Shown piece by piece: positions 9,007-16,641 of a DNA stretch of 64,000 nt. Positions within the stretch are counted from its first letter, which is position 1. Every line of letters starts with the position of its first letter. Below the pieces are notes generated by a model that ran no database searches, had not been told where the DNA came from, and was given only the letters and a program-made list of their open reading frames with translations. Origin of the DNA: Streptomyces aurantiogriseus (GTDB lineage Bacteria > Actinomycetota > Actinomycetes > Streptomycetales > Streptomycetaceae); NCBI RefSeq assembly GCF_014649375.1, contig NZ_BMSX01000011.1:1-64000 (forward strand), written 5' to 3'. Position numbers and translations under genes: made by a program.

Positions 9007-9516
9007 TCAGTCCTCTTCGACGAGTCGGGCCAGGCGGATGCGGTTGATCTTCCCCAGCTCGGTGCGGACGATCTCGCGCTCCTGCTCCGGCGAGTTCCCG
9101 ATCCGCTGTCTGACCGCGTCCCGCATCTGCTCGCCGGTGCGGCCGGTGGCGCAGATCAGGAAGACGTGGCCGAACTTCTCCTGGTAGGCGAGGTTCAGTT
9201 CCAGCATCTCGGCCCTGAGCTCGTCGGAGGCGCCGGCCATGCCGCGCTGTTCCCGGGCGGACGTCGGGTCGCCGGGCCTGGGACGGCCGATCGGCGGGTG
9301 CCCGGCCATCGCCTGTTCCAGATCAGCGGGGGTCAGCTCGGCCATGGCGGCGTCGTTCGCCGCGTAGAGGTCGGCGGTGGTGGAGTAGGGGCGGGCGTCG
9401 AGCAGCCGCTGCACCCAGGCCGGGGCGGCGCACACCTCGTGCAGCTCGGCCCGGGCCGCCTGTTCCTCCAGGGCGTTGAGGCGGGTGAGGCCCGATGGCG
9501 TAGGAGTCGACGTCAT
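9007..9516 (-). CDS. uraD: OHCU decarboxylase
   Basis: A 169-residue 2-oxo-4-hydroxy-4-carboxy-5-ureidoimidazoline decarboxylase, giving S-allantoin. Family motifs are CAAPAWVQRLL, the HPPIG catalytic His segment and the EMLELNLAYQEKFGHVFL helix. ATG 9516 is chosen because a promoter-like -10 (TTAGCT on this strand) ends six bases upstream. This suggests the message is leaderless, and no Shine-Dalgarno sequence is present. It heads the uraD-uraH-uricase-deaminase run, all with gaps of 10 bases or less. Confidence 0.92.
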   Translation of the reverse strand: MTSTPTPSGLTRLNALEEQAARAELHEVCAAPAWVQRLLDARPYSTTADLYAANDAAMAELTPADLEQAMAGHPPIGRPRPGDPTSAREQRGMAGASDELRAEMLELNLAYQEKFGHVFLICATGRTGEQMRDAVRQRIGNSPEQEREIVRTELGKINRIRLARLVEED

Positions 9517-9522
9517 GCCGAC

Positions 9523-9563
9523 AGCTAACGCCCTCCGCACTCCGTACGTCAACAGTTTGTTGA
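9523..9563 (-). promoter_or_regulatory. uraD promoter with overlapping palindromic operator
   Basis: On the minus strand, TTGACG is followed 18 bases later by TTAGCT, close to the vegetative Streptomyces promoter. The 15-base palindrome TCAACA-N3-TGTTGA at 9549-9563 overlaps the -35 element, as a repressor site would. The start point would fall at or next to the uraD ATG. Confidence 0.55.
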
Positions 9564-9605
9564 AAAATCGAACGGGTAAAAGCAGGGGTGCCGGAGAGCC
9601 GCCGG

Positions 9606-9974
9606 TCAGACCCCTTTCTCCCGGTTGAGGTAGTTGTAGACCGTGAAGCGGCTGACCCCGAGGGCGCTCGCCACCGTCTCCACGCCGTGCCGCACGGAGA
9701 AGGCGCCGCGCGCCTCGAGCATCCGCACGACCTCCTGCTTGGCCTTGCGGTCCAGGTCGGCCAGCGGCCTGCCCTGCTTGCGCTCCATGGCGGCCAGGAT
9801 GTGGTCGAGGGAGTCGGCGAGCTGCGGCAGCCGTACGGCGACGACCTCGGCGCCCGCCCAGGAGAGGACGACATCGTCGGGGCCGGCCTCGTCCGGCGGG
9901 AGCATCTCGCCGCCCATGGCGTCGACCAGCGGCTTCACGGCCGTGATGAAGGGCTCGTCGCCGGCGCCGCTCAC
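9606..9974 (-). CDS. Small HTH regulator, YheO/HTH_22-like
   Basis: A 122-residue protein. Its C terminus (about 95-120) is a helix-turn-helix, ETVASALGVSRFTVYNYLN, of the type at the end of YheO-like PAS/HTH regulators. The N-terminal 60 residues show no clear PAS domain, so it looks like a shortened member. It overlaps the upstream DUF77 gene by four bases (ATGA) and precedes uraD by 89 bases containing the palindromic operator. It is therefore a good candidate for the local regulator of purine breakdown, by position only. Confidence 0.7.
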   Translation of the reverse strand: MSGAGDEPFITAVKPLVDAMGGEMLPPDEAGPDDVVLSWAGAEVVAVRLPQLADSLDHILAAMERKQGRPLADLDRKAKQEVVRMLEARGAFSVRHGVETVASALGVSRFTVYNYLNREKGV

Positions 9975-10219
9975 TCGCCCTCCCCGATGACGTTGACCTG
10001 GAGAGAGATCCGGGTGGCGCCCGCGCCGAGGGACTTGCGCAGCAGGGCGTCCACGGCGGCGAGCACCACGTCGGCACCGCCTTCCGCGGTGTTGCCGAAC
10101 GGCCCGACGTCGACCGCGTCCAGATCGGCCGCCTCGATCACCTCACGGGCGACCAGCGCGTGCGCGGGCGCCTCTTCGAGGTCGAAGGGCTCGGTCGTGA
10201 ACTCCACTTTCAGTCGCAC
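9971..10219 (-). CDS. DUF77/MTH1187-type small protein (thiamine-binding-like)
   Basis: An 82-residue protein matching the DUF77/MTH1187 ferredoxin-like fold. It has the opening strand RLKVEFTTEPFD, the FGNTAEGGADVVLAAVDALL helix and the closing ISLQVNVIGEGE strand. Relatives bind thiamine or a pyrimidine precursor. GTG 10219 follows a GGGGG stretch. The frame runs upstream but without family similarity. The first gene of the purine-side run, it overlaps the HTH gene, so a ligand-sensing role beside that regulator is possible but unproven. Confidence 0.68.
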   Translation of the reverse strand: MRLKVEFTTEPFDLEEAPAHALVAREVIEAADLDAVDVGPFGNTAEGGADVVLAAVDALLRKSLGAGATRISLQVNVIGEGE

Positions 10220-10430
10220 TGTGCCCCCATGGCATCTGCTCCGACCCGCGCGTGCCGCCAGGTCCGCGATCGGGACCGGACCGCCCAGGCCGCTTGGGGA
10301 GACCTTAACGGACATGGTCGCGGACCCGGCCTCCTCAGCGGTCCCCGTTCCGTGCGACGGACGGGCCGCCCCGCCGCGTAGAGCAGAGGACGAATCCGCA
10401 CAGGGATCCGCCCAGGGAGGAGACTGCGAG

Positions 10431-11510
10431 GTGCGCACATTCAGGAGTGGTGTGTTCAGGGGGGCCAGGGGTACGGCGATCGCGGCGGCGGCCATGGCCG
10501 CGCTCACCGCGTCGCAGGGTCCGGGGACGACGCTCCCGGCCCGGGCATCGGAGCCCGCGCGTCAGGCGGCACCCGCCGAACGCGGGCCGAGCGTGTCCGG
10601 TGACACCCCGTACCGCACCGAGCTGCCGCCGCTGCGGGCCGGGAAGCACGAGAAGGGCGCCGCGCCGGTGGCGGGCGGCGGCGCGCTGCCGGCGAGCGTG
10701 TTCGCCGCGTACCGGCACGCCGAGCAGGAGCTGGCCCGCACCACCCCCGGTTGCGGACTGCGGTGGCAGCTGCTCGCCGCGATCGGGCAGGTGGAGTCGG
10801 GGCAGGCGCGCGGCGGCCGGGTGACCGCGGACGGCACGACCGTGACGCCGATCCTCGGCCCCCGGCTGGACGGCGGCGCCTTCGCCGTCATCCGCGACAC
10901 CGACAGTGGGGTCTACGACGGGGACACGTCGTACGACCGGGCGGTGGGCCCGATGCAGTTCATCCCGTCCACCTGGGCCCGCTGGGGCGCCGATGGCAAC
11001 GGCGACGGCCGGGCCGACCCGAACAACGTCTTCGACGCGGCGCTCGCCGCCGGCCGCTATCTGTGTGCAGGCGGGCGGAACCTGTCCGACCCGGCCGACC
11101 TGGACCGGGCGATCCTCGGCTACAACCACTCGCGGGCGTACCTGCGCGCGGTCAGGGCCTGGTACGCGTACTTCCTGGAAGGGCACCGGGTGGTGCCGGA
11201 CCGGCGCGCCGAAGCCTCGGGCCGACCGGCCCCGTCGCACCCGAGCACGCCGAAGCCCGCTGCGCCCGAACCGTCCGTCCGCCCGAGCGCGGATCCGTCC
11301 CGTACGCCCGCCACGCCACCCGCCTCCCCTGCCCCCGCCCCGTCGCGCCCGGCAGGCGGAGCCGGGGAGACGGATGAGCCGCTGCTCCCCGTGCCGGACC
11401 CGGACGTGTTGCCCGGCGACGGCGTGCTGCCCGGCGACGGTCCGCTGACCAGCAACAGTGAGGACACGATGGGCTCCGCCCCCTCCACAACCGCGACTAC
11501 CGGGCGGTAA
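10431..11510 (+). CDS. Secreted lytic transglycosylase (SLT domain)
   Basis: A 359-residue exported peptidoglycan lytic transglycosylase. GTG 10431 is preceded by AGGGAGGAGA. A signal peptide is seen at residues 1 to about 40 (Arg-rich start, then AAAAMAALTASQG). The catalytic domain spans about 95-250 with the Glu of AIGQVESG, then GPMQFIPSTWARWG and a D-x-N-x-D loop (DGNGDGRADPNN) that may bind calcium. The last 100 residues are a Pro/Ser/Ala-rich tail, probably wall-spanning, with a short duplicated LPGDGVLPGDG. A sigma factor gene follows 54 bases downstream. Confidence 0.88.
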   Translation: MRTFRSGVFRGARGTAIAAAAMAALTASQGPGTTLPARASEPARQAAPAERGPSVSGDTPYRTELPPLRAGKHEKGAAPVAGGGALPASVFAAYRHAEQELARTTPGCGLRWQLLAAIGQVESGQARGGRVTADGTTVTPILGPRLDGGAFAVIRDTDSGVYDGDTSYDRAVGPMQFIPSTWARWGADGNGDGRADPNNVFDAALAAGRYLCAGGRNLSDPADLDRAILGYNHSRAYLRAVRAWYAYFLEGHRVVPDRRAEASGRPAPSHPSTPKPAAPEPSVRPSADPSRTPATPPASPAPAPSRPAGGAGETDEPLLPVPDPDVLPGDGVLPGDGPLTSNSEDTMGSAPSTTATTGR

Positions 11511-11564
11511 TGTCGCCAGCCGCCGGACGGCACAGGACCGGCGGGTGAGCGCGAAGGGGCCCTC

Positions 11565-12662
11565 ATGGCGACGGACATGCCTGCTGAGACAGAGGCGGCC
11601 ATGGCTGCTGGGACACAGGCGGACCACGACCGCTGGCAGCGCATGTGGAGCCACCGCGAGCAGTTGCTCAAGGTGGCCCGGCGGCGGTCGATGAGCCTGG
11701 AGGACGCCGAGGACGCCGTGCACGAGGCGATGCTGCGCGCCGCGGAGCGCCCCGACCTCGACGACGAGCGACTCGGCGCCTGGCTGACCACCGTGACGAT
11801 GCGGCTGTGCGTGGACCGGTACCGCCAGGTCAACCGTGAGGCCCAGGTGCGCACCAGCCCCACGCTCGTCGCACCGGGCCCGGTGCCCGTCGAGGAGGTC
11901 GTGTGCGACCGGGCCGAGGCCAGGTGGCTGGCCGTGCGCAGCGGGGAGCTGCCCGCCCGCCAGGCGGAGGCGCTCCGACTCAAGTCCGAGGACCTGGACG
12001 TCGGCCAGGTCGCCGTGCGCATGGGGCTGAGCTACCGGACCGTCGAGTCGCTGCTGGCCCGGGCCCGGCGCACGCTGCGCGCCTCGCTGGCCGGGACGCT
12101 GGGGCTGGTGCTGTTCCTGTTCGGGCGGGGGCGGCCGCGCGGTGGCGGCAAGGCGCACGCGGTGGCGGTCGCCTCCACGGCGGCGACCCTGGCGGTGGCG
12201 GGGTTCGTCCTGCCGTACGCGCTCGACGGGAACGGGAACGGGGGCGGGAGGAGTCCCGCGCCGAGGACCTCCGTGTCGGGCCCCGGGGAGGCGCTCCGGC
12301 CCGACGGTGACGGCCGGATGAGCGCTCCTCAGGCCCACGAGCCCGCGCCGACCCCGCCTCGGGAGCCGACGGAGTCTCCCGCCGGCGGTTCGCTGCTGCC
12401 GCTGTCCGTGCTGCCCCTGCCGGAGGTCGCGGTGTCCCCGCTTCCGGTGCTGTCGGCACCCGAGGTCCCGCAGGTGCCGGACGTGCCGCATGTGCCGCAG
12501 CTGCCGGAGCTGTCCGAGGTGGCCGAAACGCCGGACCTCCCGGAGCTCCCTGATGTGCCGGACGTTCCGGTCGAGTCCGCCGTCCCGTCGGCCTCGTCGG
12601 TTCCGGTGACGCCCTCGGTTTCGGACACCCCCGCCGTACCCACGACGCGCACGCTCCCGTGA
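11565..12662 (+). CDS. ECF sigma factor with C-terminal membrane segment and Pro-rich tail
   Basis: A 365-residue ECF sigma factor with an unusual extension. Region 2 lies at about 30-95 (DAEDAVHEAMLRAA, then GAWLTTVTMRLCVDRY). Region 4 lies at about 125-175 (LPARQAEALRLKSEDL and VRMGLSYRTVESLLARARR). After region 4 come a hydrophobic stretch at 177-187 and a predicted transmembrane helix at 199-220. The final 140 residues are low-complexity, rich in V-P-x-V-P and P-D-V-P units. This predicts a membrane-tethered sigma factor with an extracellular tail. It lies upstream of the mce operon and may control it; no anti-sigma gene is adjacent. Confidence 0.82.
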   Translation: MATDMPAETEAAMAAGTQADHDRWQRMWSHREQLLKVARRRSMSLEDAEDAVHEAMLRAAERPDLDDERLGAWLTTVTMRLCVDRYRQVNREAQVRTSPTLVAPGPVPVEEVVCDRAEARWLAVRSGELPARQAEALRLKSEDLDVGQVAVRMGLSYRTVESLLARARRTLRASLAGTLGLVLFLFGRGRPRGGGKAHAVAVASTAATLAVAGFVLPYALDGNGNGGGRSPAPRTSVSGPGEALRPDGDGRMSAPQAHEPAPTPPREPTESPAGGSLLPLSVLPLPEVAVSPLPVLSAPEVPQVPDVPHVPQLPELSEVAETPDLPELPDVPDVPVESAVPSASSVPVTPSVSDTPAVPTTRTLP

Positions 12663-12670
12663 AGCCGCAC

Positions 12671-12714
12671 GTCAGGCCGTAGGTCAGGCCGTAGGTCAGG
12701 CCGTAGGTCAGGCC
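12671..12714. repeat. 12-base tandem repeat before the mce operon
   Basis: The unit GTCAGGCCGTAG occurs three times exactly, plus eight bases of a fourth copy. It starts nine bases after the sigma factor stop and ends about 130 bases before the mce ATPase start. It could be slippage DNA or an array of half-sites for an activator of the mce promoter. Confidence 0.85.
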
Positions 12715-12842
12715 GCCCGTGGAGCGGCCCACACCCCACCCGCAAACCCGTCCGAAAAAAATCCGCCTCGGTCGCGACGGACGCCCCGCCCCTCCCCGTA
12801 GAGCAGGTGTCGGAGCTGCTCCATGGCTGAAGGGTGGACCGG

Positions 12843-13790
12843 ATGGGTGTCGAGATCTGTGTGGAAGGGCTGACCAAGTCCTTCGGTCACCAGGTCATCT
12901 GGCAGGACGTCTCGCTGACGCTGCCCGCCGGGGAGGTCTCGGTCCTGCTCGGCCCCTCGGGCACGGGCAAGTCGGTGTTCCTCAAGACGCTCGTGGGCCT
13001 GCTCAAGCCGGACCGCGGCTCGGTCCGGGTCGCGGGCCGGGACATCACCACACTCCGCGAGCACGAGCTGTACGAGGTGCGGAAGCTGTTCGGCGTGCTG
13101 TTCCAGGACGGCGCGCTGTTCGGCTCGATGAACCTCTACGACAACATCGCCTTCCCGCTGCGCGAGCACACCCGCAAGTCCGAGAGCGAGATCAGGCGGA
13201 TCGTGCTCGAGAAGATGGACATGGTCGGGCTCATCGGCGCCGAGGAGAAACTTCCCGGCGAGATCTCCGGCGGCATGCGCAAACGGGCCGGGCTGGCCCG
13301 GGCACTCGTACTCGACCCGGAAGTCATCCTCTTCGACGAGCCGGACTCGGGCCTCGACCCGGTGCGCGTGGCCTATCTCAACCAGCTGATCGTCGACCTC
13401 AACGCGCAGATCGACGCGACCTTCCTGATCGTCACGCACGACATCGCCTCGGCCCGCCAGGTGCCCGACAACATCGGGCTGCTGTTCCGGCGCGAGCTGG
13501 TCATGTTCGGCCCCCGGGAGAAGCTGCTGACCAGCGACGAGCCGGTCGTACGGCAGTTCCTGAACGGCCGGATGCAGGGGCCGATCGGCATGGCGGAGGA
13601 GAAGGACGCCGCACAGGTCGAGCAGGAGCTCGCCCAGCTCGGTGACAGCGCCCGCGCGGAGACTCCCGGCAGCCGGGAACTGACTCCCCGCCTGCTGCCG
13701 GGGCCGGGCATCACCCGCCCGCCCCGCTGGCAGGCGATAGCGAGACGCGAGGCCGAACCGCACCGCCGGAGGGAGGTGGCGGACGCATGA
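12843..13790 (+). CDS. Mce transporter ATP-binding protein (Mkl/MlaF-like)
   Basis: A 315-residue ABC ATPase that powers Mce lipid or sterol import. Walker A is GPSGTGKS near 37-44, the signature is the MlaF/Mkl form ISGGMRKRAGLARAL, and Walker B is VILFDEPDSGLDPV. The C-terminal 70 residues after the NBD form the extension found in actinobacterial Mkl proteins. ATG 12843 is preceded by AAGGG at a suitable distance; an in-frame GTG nine bases earlier is also possible. It overlaps the first permease gene by four bases. Confidence 0.93.
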   Translation: MGVEICVEGLTKSFGHQVIWQDVSLTLPAGEVSVLLGPSGTGKSVFLKTLVGLLKPDRGSVRVAGRDITTLREHELYEVRKLFGVLFQDGALFGSMNLYDNIAFPLREHTRKSESEIRRIVLEKMDMVGLIGAEEKLPGEISGGMRKRAGLARALVLDPEVILFDEPDSGLDPVRVAYLNQLIVDLNAQIDATFLIVTHDIASARQVPDNIGLLFRRELVMFGPREKLLTSDEPVVRQFLNGRMQGPIGMAEEKDAAQVEQELAQLGDSARAETPGSRELTPRLLPGPGITRPPRWQAIARREAEPHRRREVADA

Positions 13791-14557
13791 GCCTGTCGCC
13801 CACCGGGGCGCTGCGGCACTCGGGCCACCTGTTCGCGATGGCGCTGGACGTCCTGCGCACCGTGCCCCGTCGTCCCTTCCAGCTGAGGGAGTTCATCCAG
13901 CAGGCGTGGTTCATCGCGAGCGTCACGATCCTTCCCACCGCGCTCGTCTCCATCCCCTTCGGGGCGGTGATCGCGCTGCAGATCGGCAGCCTGACCCGGC
14001 AGCTCGGCGCCCAGTCCTTCTCCGGTGCCGCGTCGGTGCTCGCGGTCCTGCGGGAGGCCTCCCCGATCGTCACCGCGCTGCTGATCGCGGGCGCCGGCGG
14101 CACCGCCATCTGCGCGGACCTGGGGGCGCGCAAGATCCGCGAGGAGATCGACGCGATGCAGGTACTGGGCATCGACCCGATCCACCGCCTCGTCGTCCCG
14201 CGGGTGCTGGCCTCGATGGTGGTCGCCGTGCTGCTCAACGGCCTGGTGTCGGTGGTCGGTGTCGCGGGCGGCTACTTCTTCAACGTGATCCTCCAGAACG
14301 GCACGCCCGGCGCGTACCTGGCGTCCTTCACCACCCTCGCCCAGCTCTCCGACCTGTGGGCGGCCGAGCTGAAGGCGCTGGTGTTCGGGGCGATCGCCGC
14401 GATCGTCGCCTCGTACAAGGGGCTGACCGCGAAGGGCGGTCCGAAGGGAGTGGGCGACGCCGTCAATCAGTCAGTGGTGATCACCTTCATGTTGCTGTTC
14501 GTGACGAACTTCGTGATGACCGCGGTGTACTTCCAGGTCGTCCCACAGAGGGGTTAG
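13787..14557 (+). CDS. Mce permease, YrbE/MlaE family (A)
   Basis: A 256-residue integral membrane permease of the MlaE/YrbE family. It has five to six hydrophobic segments and the family's conserved cytoplasmic loop EEIDAMQVLGIDPI near 120-133. It pairs with the second YrbE protein to form the transmembrane core engaged by the Mkl-like ATPase. Start and stop overlap or abut both neighbours (ATGA overlap upstream, three-base gap downstream). Confidence 0.93.
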   Translation: MSLSPTGALRHSGHLFAMALDVLRTVPRRPFQLREFIQQAWFIASVTILPTALVSIPFGAVIALQIGSLTRQLGAQSFSGAASVLAVLREASPIVTALLIAGAGGTAICADLGARKIREEIDAMQVLGIDPIHRLVVPRVLASMVVAVLLNGLVSVVGVAGGYFFNVILQNGTPGAYLASFTTLAQLSDLWAAELKALVFGAIAAIVASYKGLTAKGGPKGVGDAVNQSVVITFMLLFVTNFVMTAVYFQVVPQRG

Positions 14558-14560
14558 CCG

Positions 14561-15376
14561 ATGAGACCGCTCGACCGCCCCCTGCGCTCTCTCGAAGATC
14601 TGGGTGCCCAACTCTCCTTCTACGGCCGCTCCCTGGCGTGGACCGGCCGCACCCTGCGCCGCTACAAGAAGGAGGTCCTGCGCCTGCTCGCCGAGGTGAG
14701 CTTCGGGCGAGGCGCGCTGGCCGTCGTCGGCGGCACCGTCGGCGTCATCGCCTTCCTGTCGTTCTTCACCGGCACCGAGGTCGGTCTCCAGGGCTACGCG
14801 GCCCTCAACCAGCTCGGCACCTCCAACTTCGTGGCGTTCCTGTCGGCGTACTTCAACACCCGGGAGATCGCCCCGCTGGTGGCCGGGCTCGCCCTGTCCG
14901 CGACGGTGGGCGCCGGCTTCACCGCCCAGCTCGGCGCGATGCGGATCAGCGAGGAGACCGACGCCCTGGAAGTCATGGGCGTCCCGTCGCTGCCGTTCCT
15001 CGTGACCACGCGGATGATCGCCGGATTCGTCGCGGTGATCCCGCTGTACGTGGTCGGGCTGCTGTCCTCGTACCTCGCCGCCCGCACCATCACCACCGGC
15101 TACTACGGGCAGTCGACCGGCACCTACGACCACTACTTCCACCAGTACCTGCCGCCCGTCGACGTGTTCTGGTCCTTCGGCAAGGTGATCGTCTTCGCCG
15201 TCCTGATCATCCTGGTGCACTGCTACTACGGCTACTACGCGAGCGGCGGACCGGCGGGCGTCGGCGTCGCGGTGGGCCGTGCGGTACGCACCTCGATCGT
15301 CGCCGTCAACGTCCTGGACTTCTTCCTGAGCCTCGCGATCTGGGGCGCCAACACGACCGTGCGGATCGCGGGGTGA
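14561..15376 (+). CDS. Mce permease, YrbE/MlaE family (B)
   Basis: A 271-residue MlaE-family permease, the second half of the pair. The conserved loop reads EETDALEVMGVPSLPFLV near 129-146, and the C terminus ends in hydrophobic helices (FAVLIILVHCYYGYY and following). A basic N-terminal 45 residues precede the first membrane segment. It lies three bases after permease A. A GTGA overlap with the next reading frame couples it to the first Mce gene. Confidence 0.93.
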   Translation: MRPLDRPLRSLEDLGAQLSFYGRSLAWTGRTLRRYKKEVLRLLAEVSFGRGALAVVGGTVGVIAFLSFFTGTEVGLQGYAALNQLGTSNFVAFLSAYFNTREIAPLVAGLALSATVGAGFTAQLGAMRISEETDALEVMGVPSLPFLVTTRMIAGFVAVIPLYVVGLLSSYLAARTITTGYYGQSTGTYDHYFHQYLPPVDVFWSFGKVIVFAVLIILVHCYYGYYASGGPAGVGVAVGRAVRTSIVAVNVLDFFLSLAIWGANTTVRIAG

Positions 15377-15381
15377 GCCAC

Positions 15382-16641
15382 ATGAACCGGATGCGAGCGC
15401 TCAGGCTGCGGTTGTACGGCATCGCCTTCGTCGCCGTGCTCGCCCTGCTGCTGTCCCTGTCCGTGGCCGTCTACCGGCAGGCGTTCACCCCCGTCGTGCG
15501 CATCACGCTGGAGGCCGACAGCCTCGGCAACCAGCTCGATCCGCGCGCCGACGTCAAGCTGCGCGGGCTGCTGGTCGGTGAGGTGCGCTCGGTGCGCGCG
15601 GACGGCGAGAAGGCCGTGCTCGACCTCGCGCTCAAGCCGGAGTACGTGGCGTCCATCCCGTCGGACGTCCACGCGCGGTTGCTGCCCAAGACCTTGTTCG
15701 GCGAGAAGTACGTCGACCTGGTGGCACCGCGCGGCTCCTCCGGCACCCGGCCCCTCCGCGCCGGGGACGTCATCACCCAGGACCGCACCAGGGTGGGCAT
15801 GGAGCTGCAGCAGCTGATGAACGACCTGCTGCCCCTGCTGCGGACCGTCGAGCCGGGCAAGCTCAACTCCACGCTCTCGGCGTTCGCCACCGCGCTGGAG
15901 GGCCGCGGCGACCGGATCGGCGACAACCTGACCCGCGTCGAGGGCTACCTGCGCCGCCTCAATCCGCACCTGCCGTCCCTGAAGGAGGACATCGCGCGCT
16001 TCGCCGACGTCGCCGAGGTGTACGGGGACGCCGCTCCCGACCTGATGAGAATCCTGCGCAACACGGTCACCACCAGCCGCACCCTCGTCGAGAAGAAGGA
16101 CCGGCTGGCCGCCGCCCTCCGCACGACCGCGGCCGTCGCGGGCACCACGGAGGACTTCCTCGCCGAGAACGGCGACCGGCTGATCACCCTGGGCCGGGTC
16201 TCCCGCCCCACGCTGGAACTCTTCGCCCGTTACTCGCCCGAGTACCCGTGCCTCCTGGACGGTCTGGTGCGGCAGGAGGAGGCGTCGGAGGAGGCGTTCC
16301 GGGGCGGCAGGATGCGGATCACCCTCGAAGTGGTGCGGGCGCAGCGCGCGTACGAGCCCGGCGAGGAGCCGTACTACGGCGAGCGGTCGGGACCGGACTG
16401 CCGGGGTCTGCCCGATCCGCCGGTGCCCGGCCCGAAACCCAGGCTCAACGACGGTACGTCGTCCGGCGGTTCGGACGGCGCCCTGCCCGGAGGTGTCCCC
16501 GTGTCCGCCACCGAGGCCGAGCAGCGGGCCGTCGGCTCGCTCGTGGCCCCCGTCCTGGGCGTGCCCGCCGACGAGGTGCCGCCCGTCACGACCCTGCTGT
16601 TCGGACCGCTGGCCCGCGGAACGGCGGTGAGCGTCGCATGA
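15382..16641 (+). CDS. Mce family protein (first of six, MceA position)
   Basis: A 419-residue substrate-binding-type Mce protein. One N-terminal membrane helix (about 10-33) is followed by the MCE domain at about 40-120, seen as LGNQLDPRADVKLRGLLVGE and KTLFGEKYVDLV. A long helical region typical of tubular Mce assemblies follows. ATG 15382 follows GGGGTGAG. A GTG at 15373 overlapping the permease stop is an alternative. The last 80 residues are Pro/Gly-rich with a short folded end. It overlaps the next mce gene by four bases. Confidence 0.9.
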   Translation: MNRMRALRLRLYGIAFVAVLALLLSLSVAVYRQAFTPVVRITLEADSLGNQLDPRADVKLRGLLVGEVRSVRADGEKAVLDLALKPEYVASIPSDVHARLLPKTLFGEKYVDLVAPRGSSGTRPLRAGDVITQDRTRVGMELQQLMNDLLPLLRTVEPGKLNSTLSAFATALEGRGDRIGDNLTRVEGYLRRLNPHLPSLKEDIARFADVAEVYGDAAPDLMRILRNTVTTSRTLVEKKDRLAAALRTTAAVAGTTEDFLAENGDRLITLGRVSRPTLELFARYSPEYPCLLDGLVRQEEASEEAFRGGRMRITLEVVRAQRAYEPGEEPYYGERSGPDCRGLPDPPVPGPKPRLNDGTSSGGSDGALPGGVPVSATEAEQRAVGSLVAPVLGVPADEVPPVTTLLFGPLARGTAVSVA

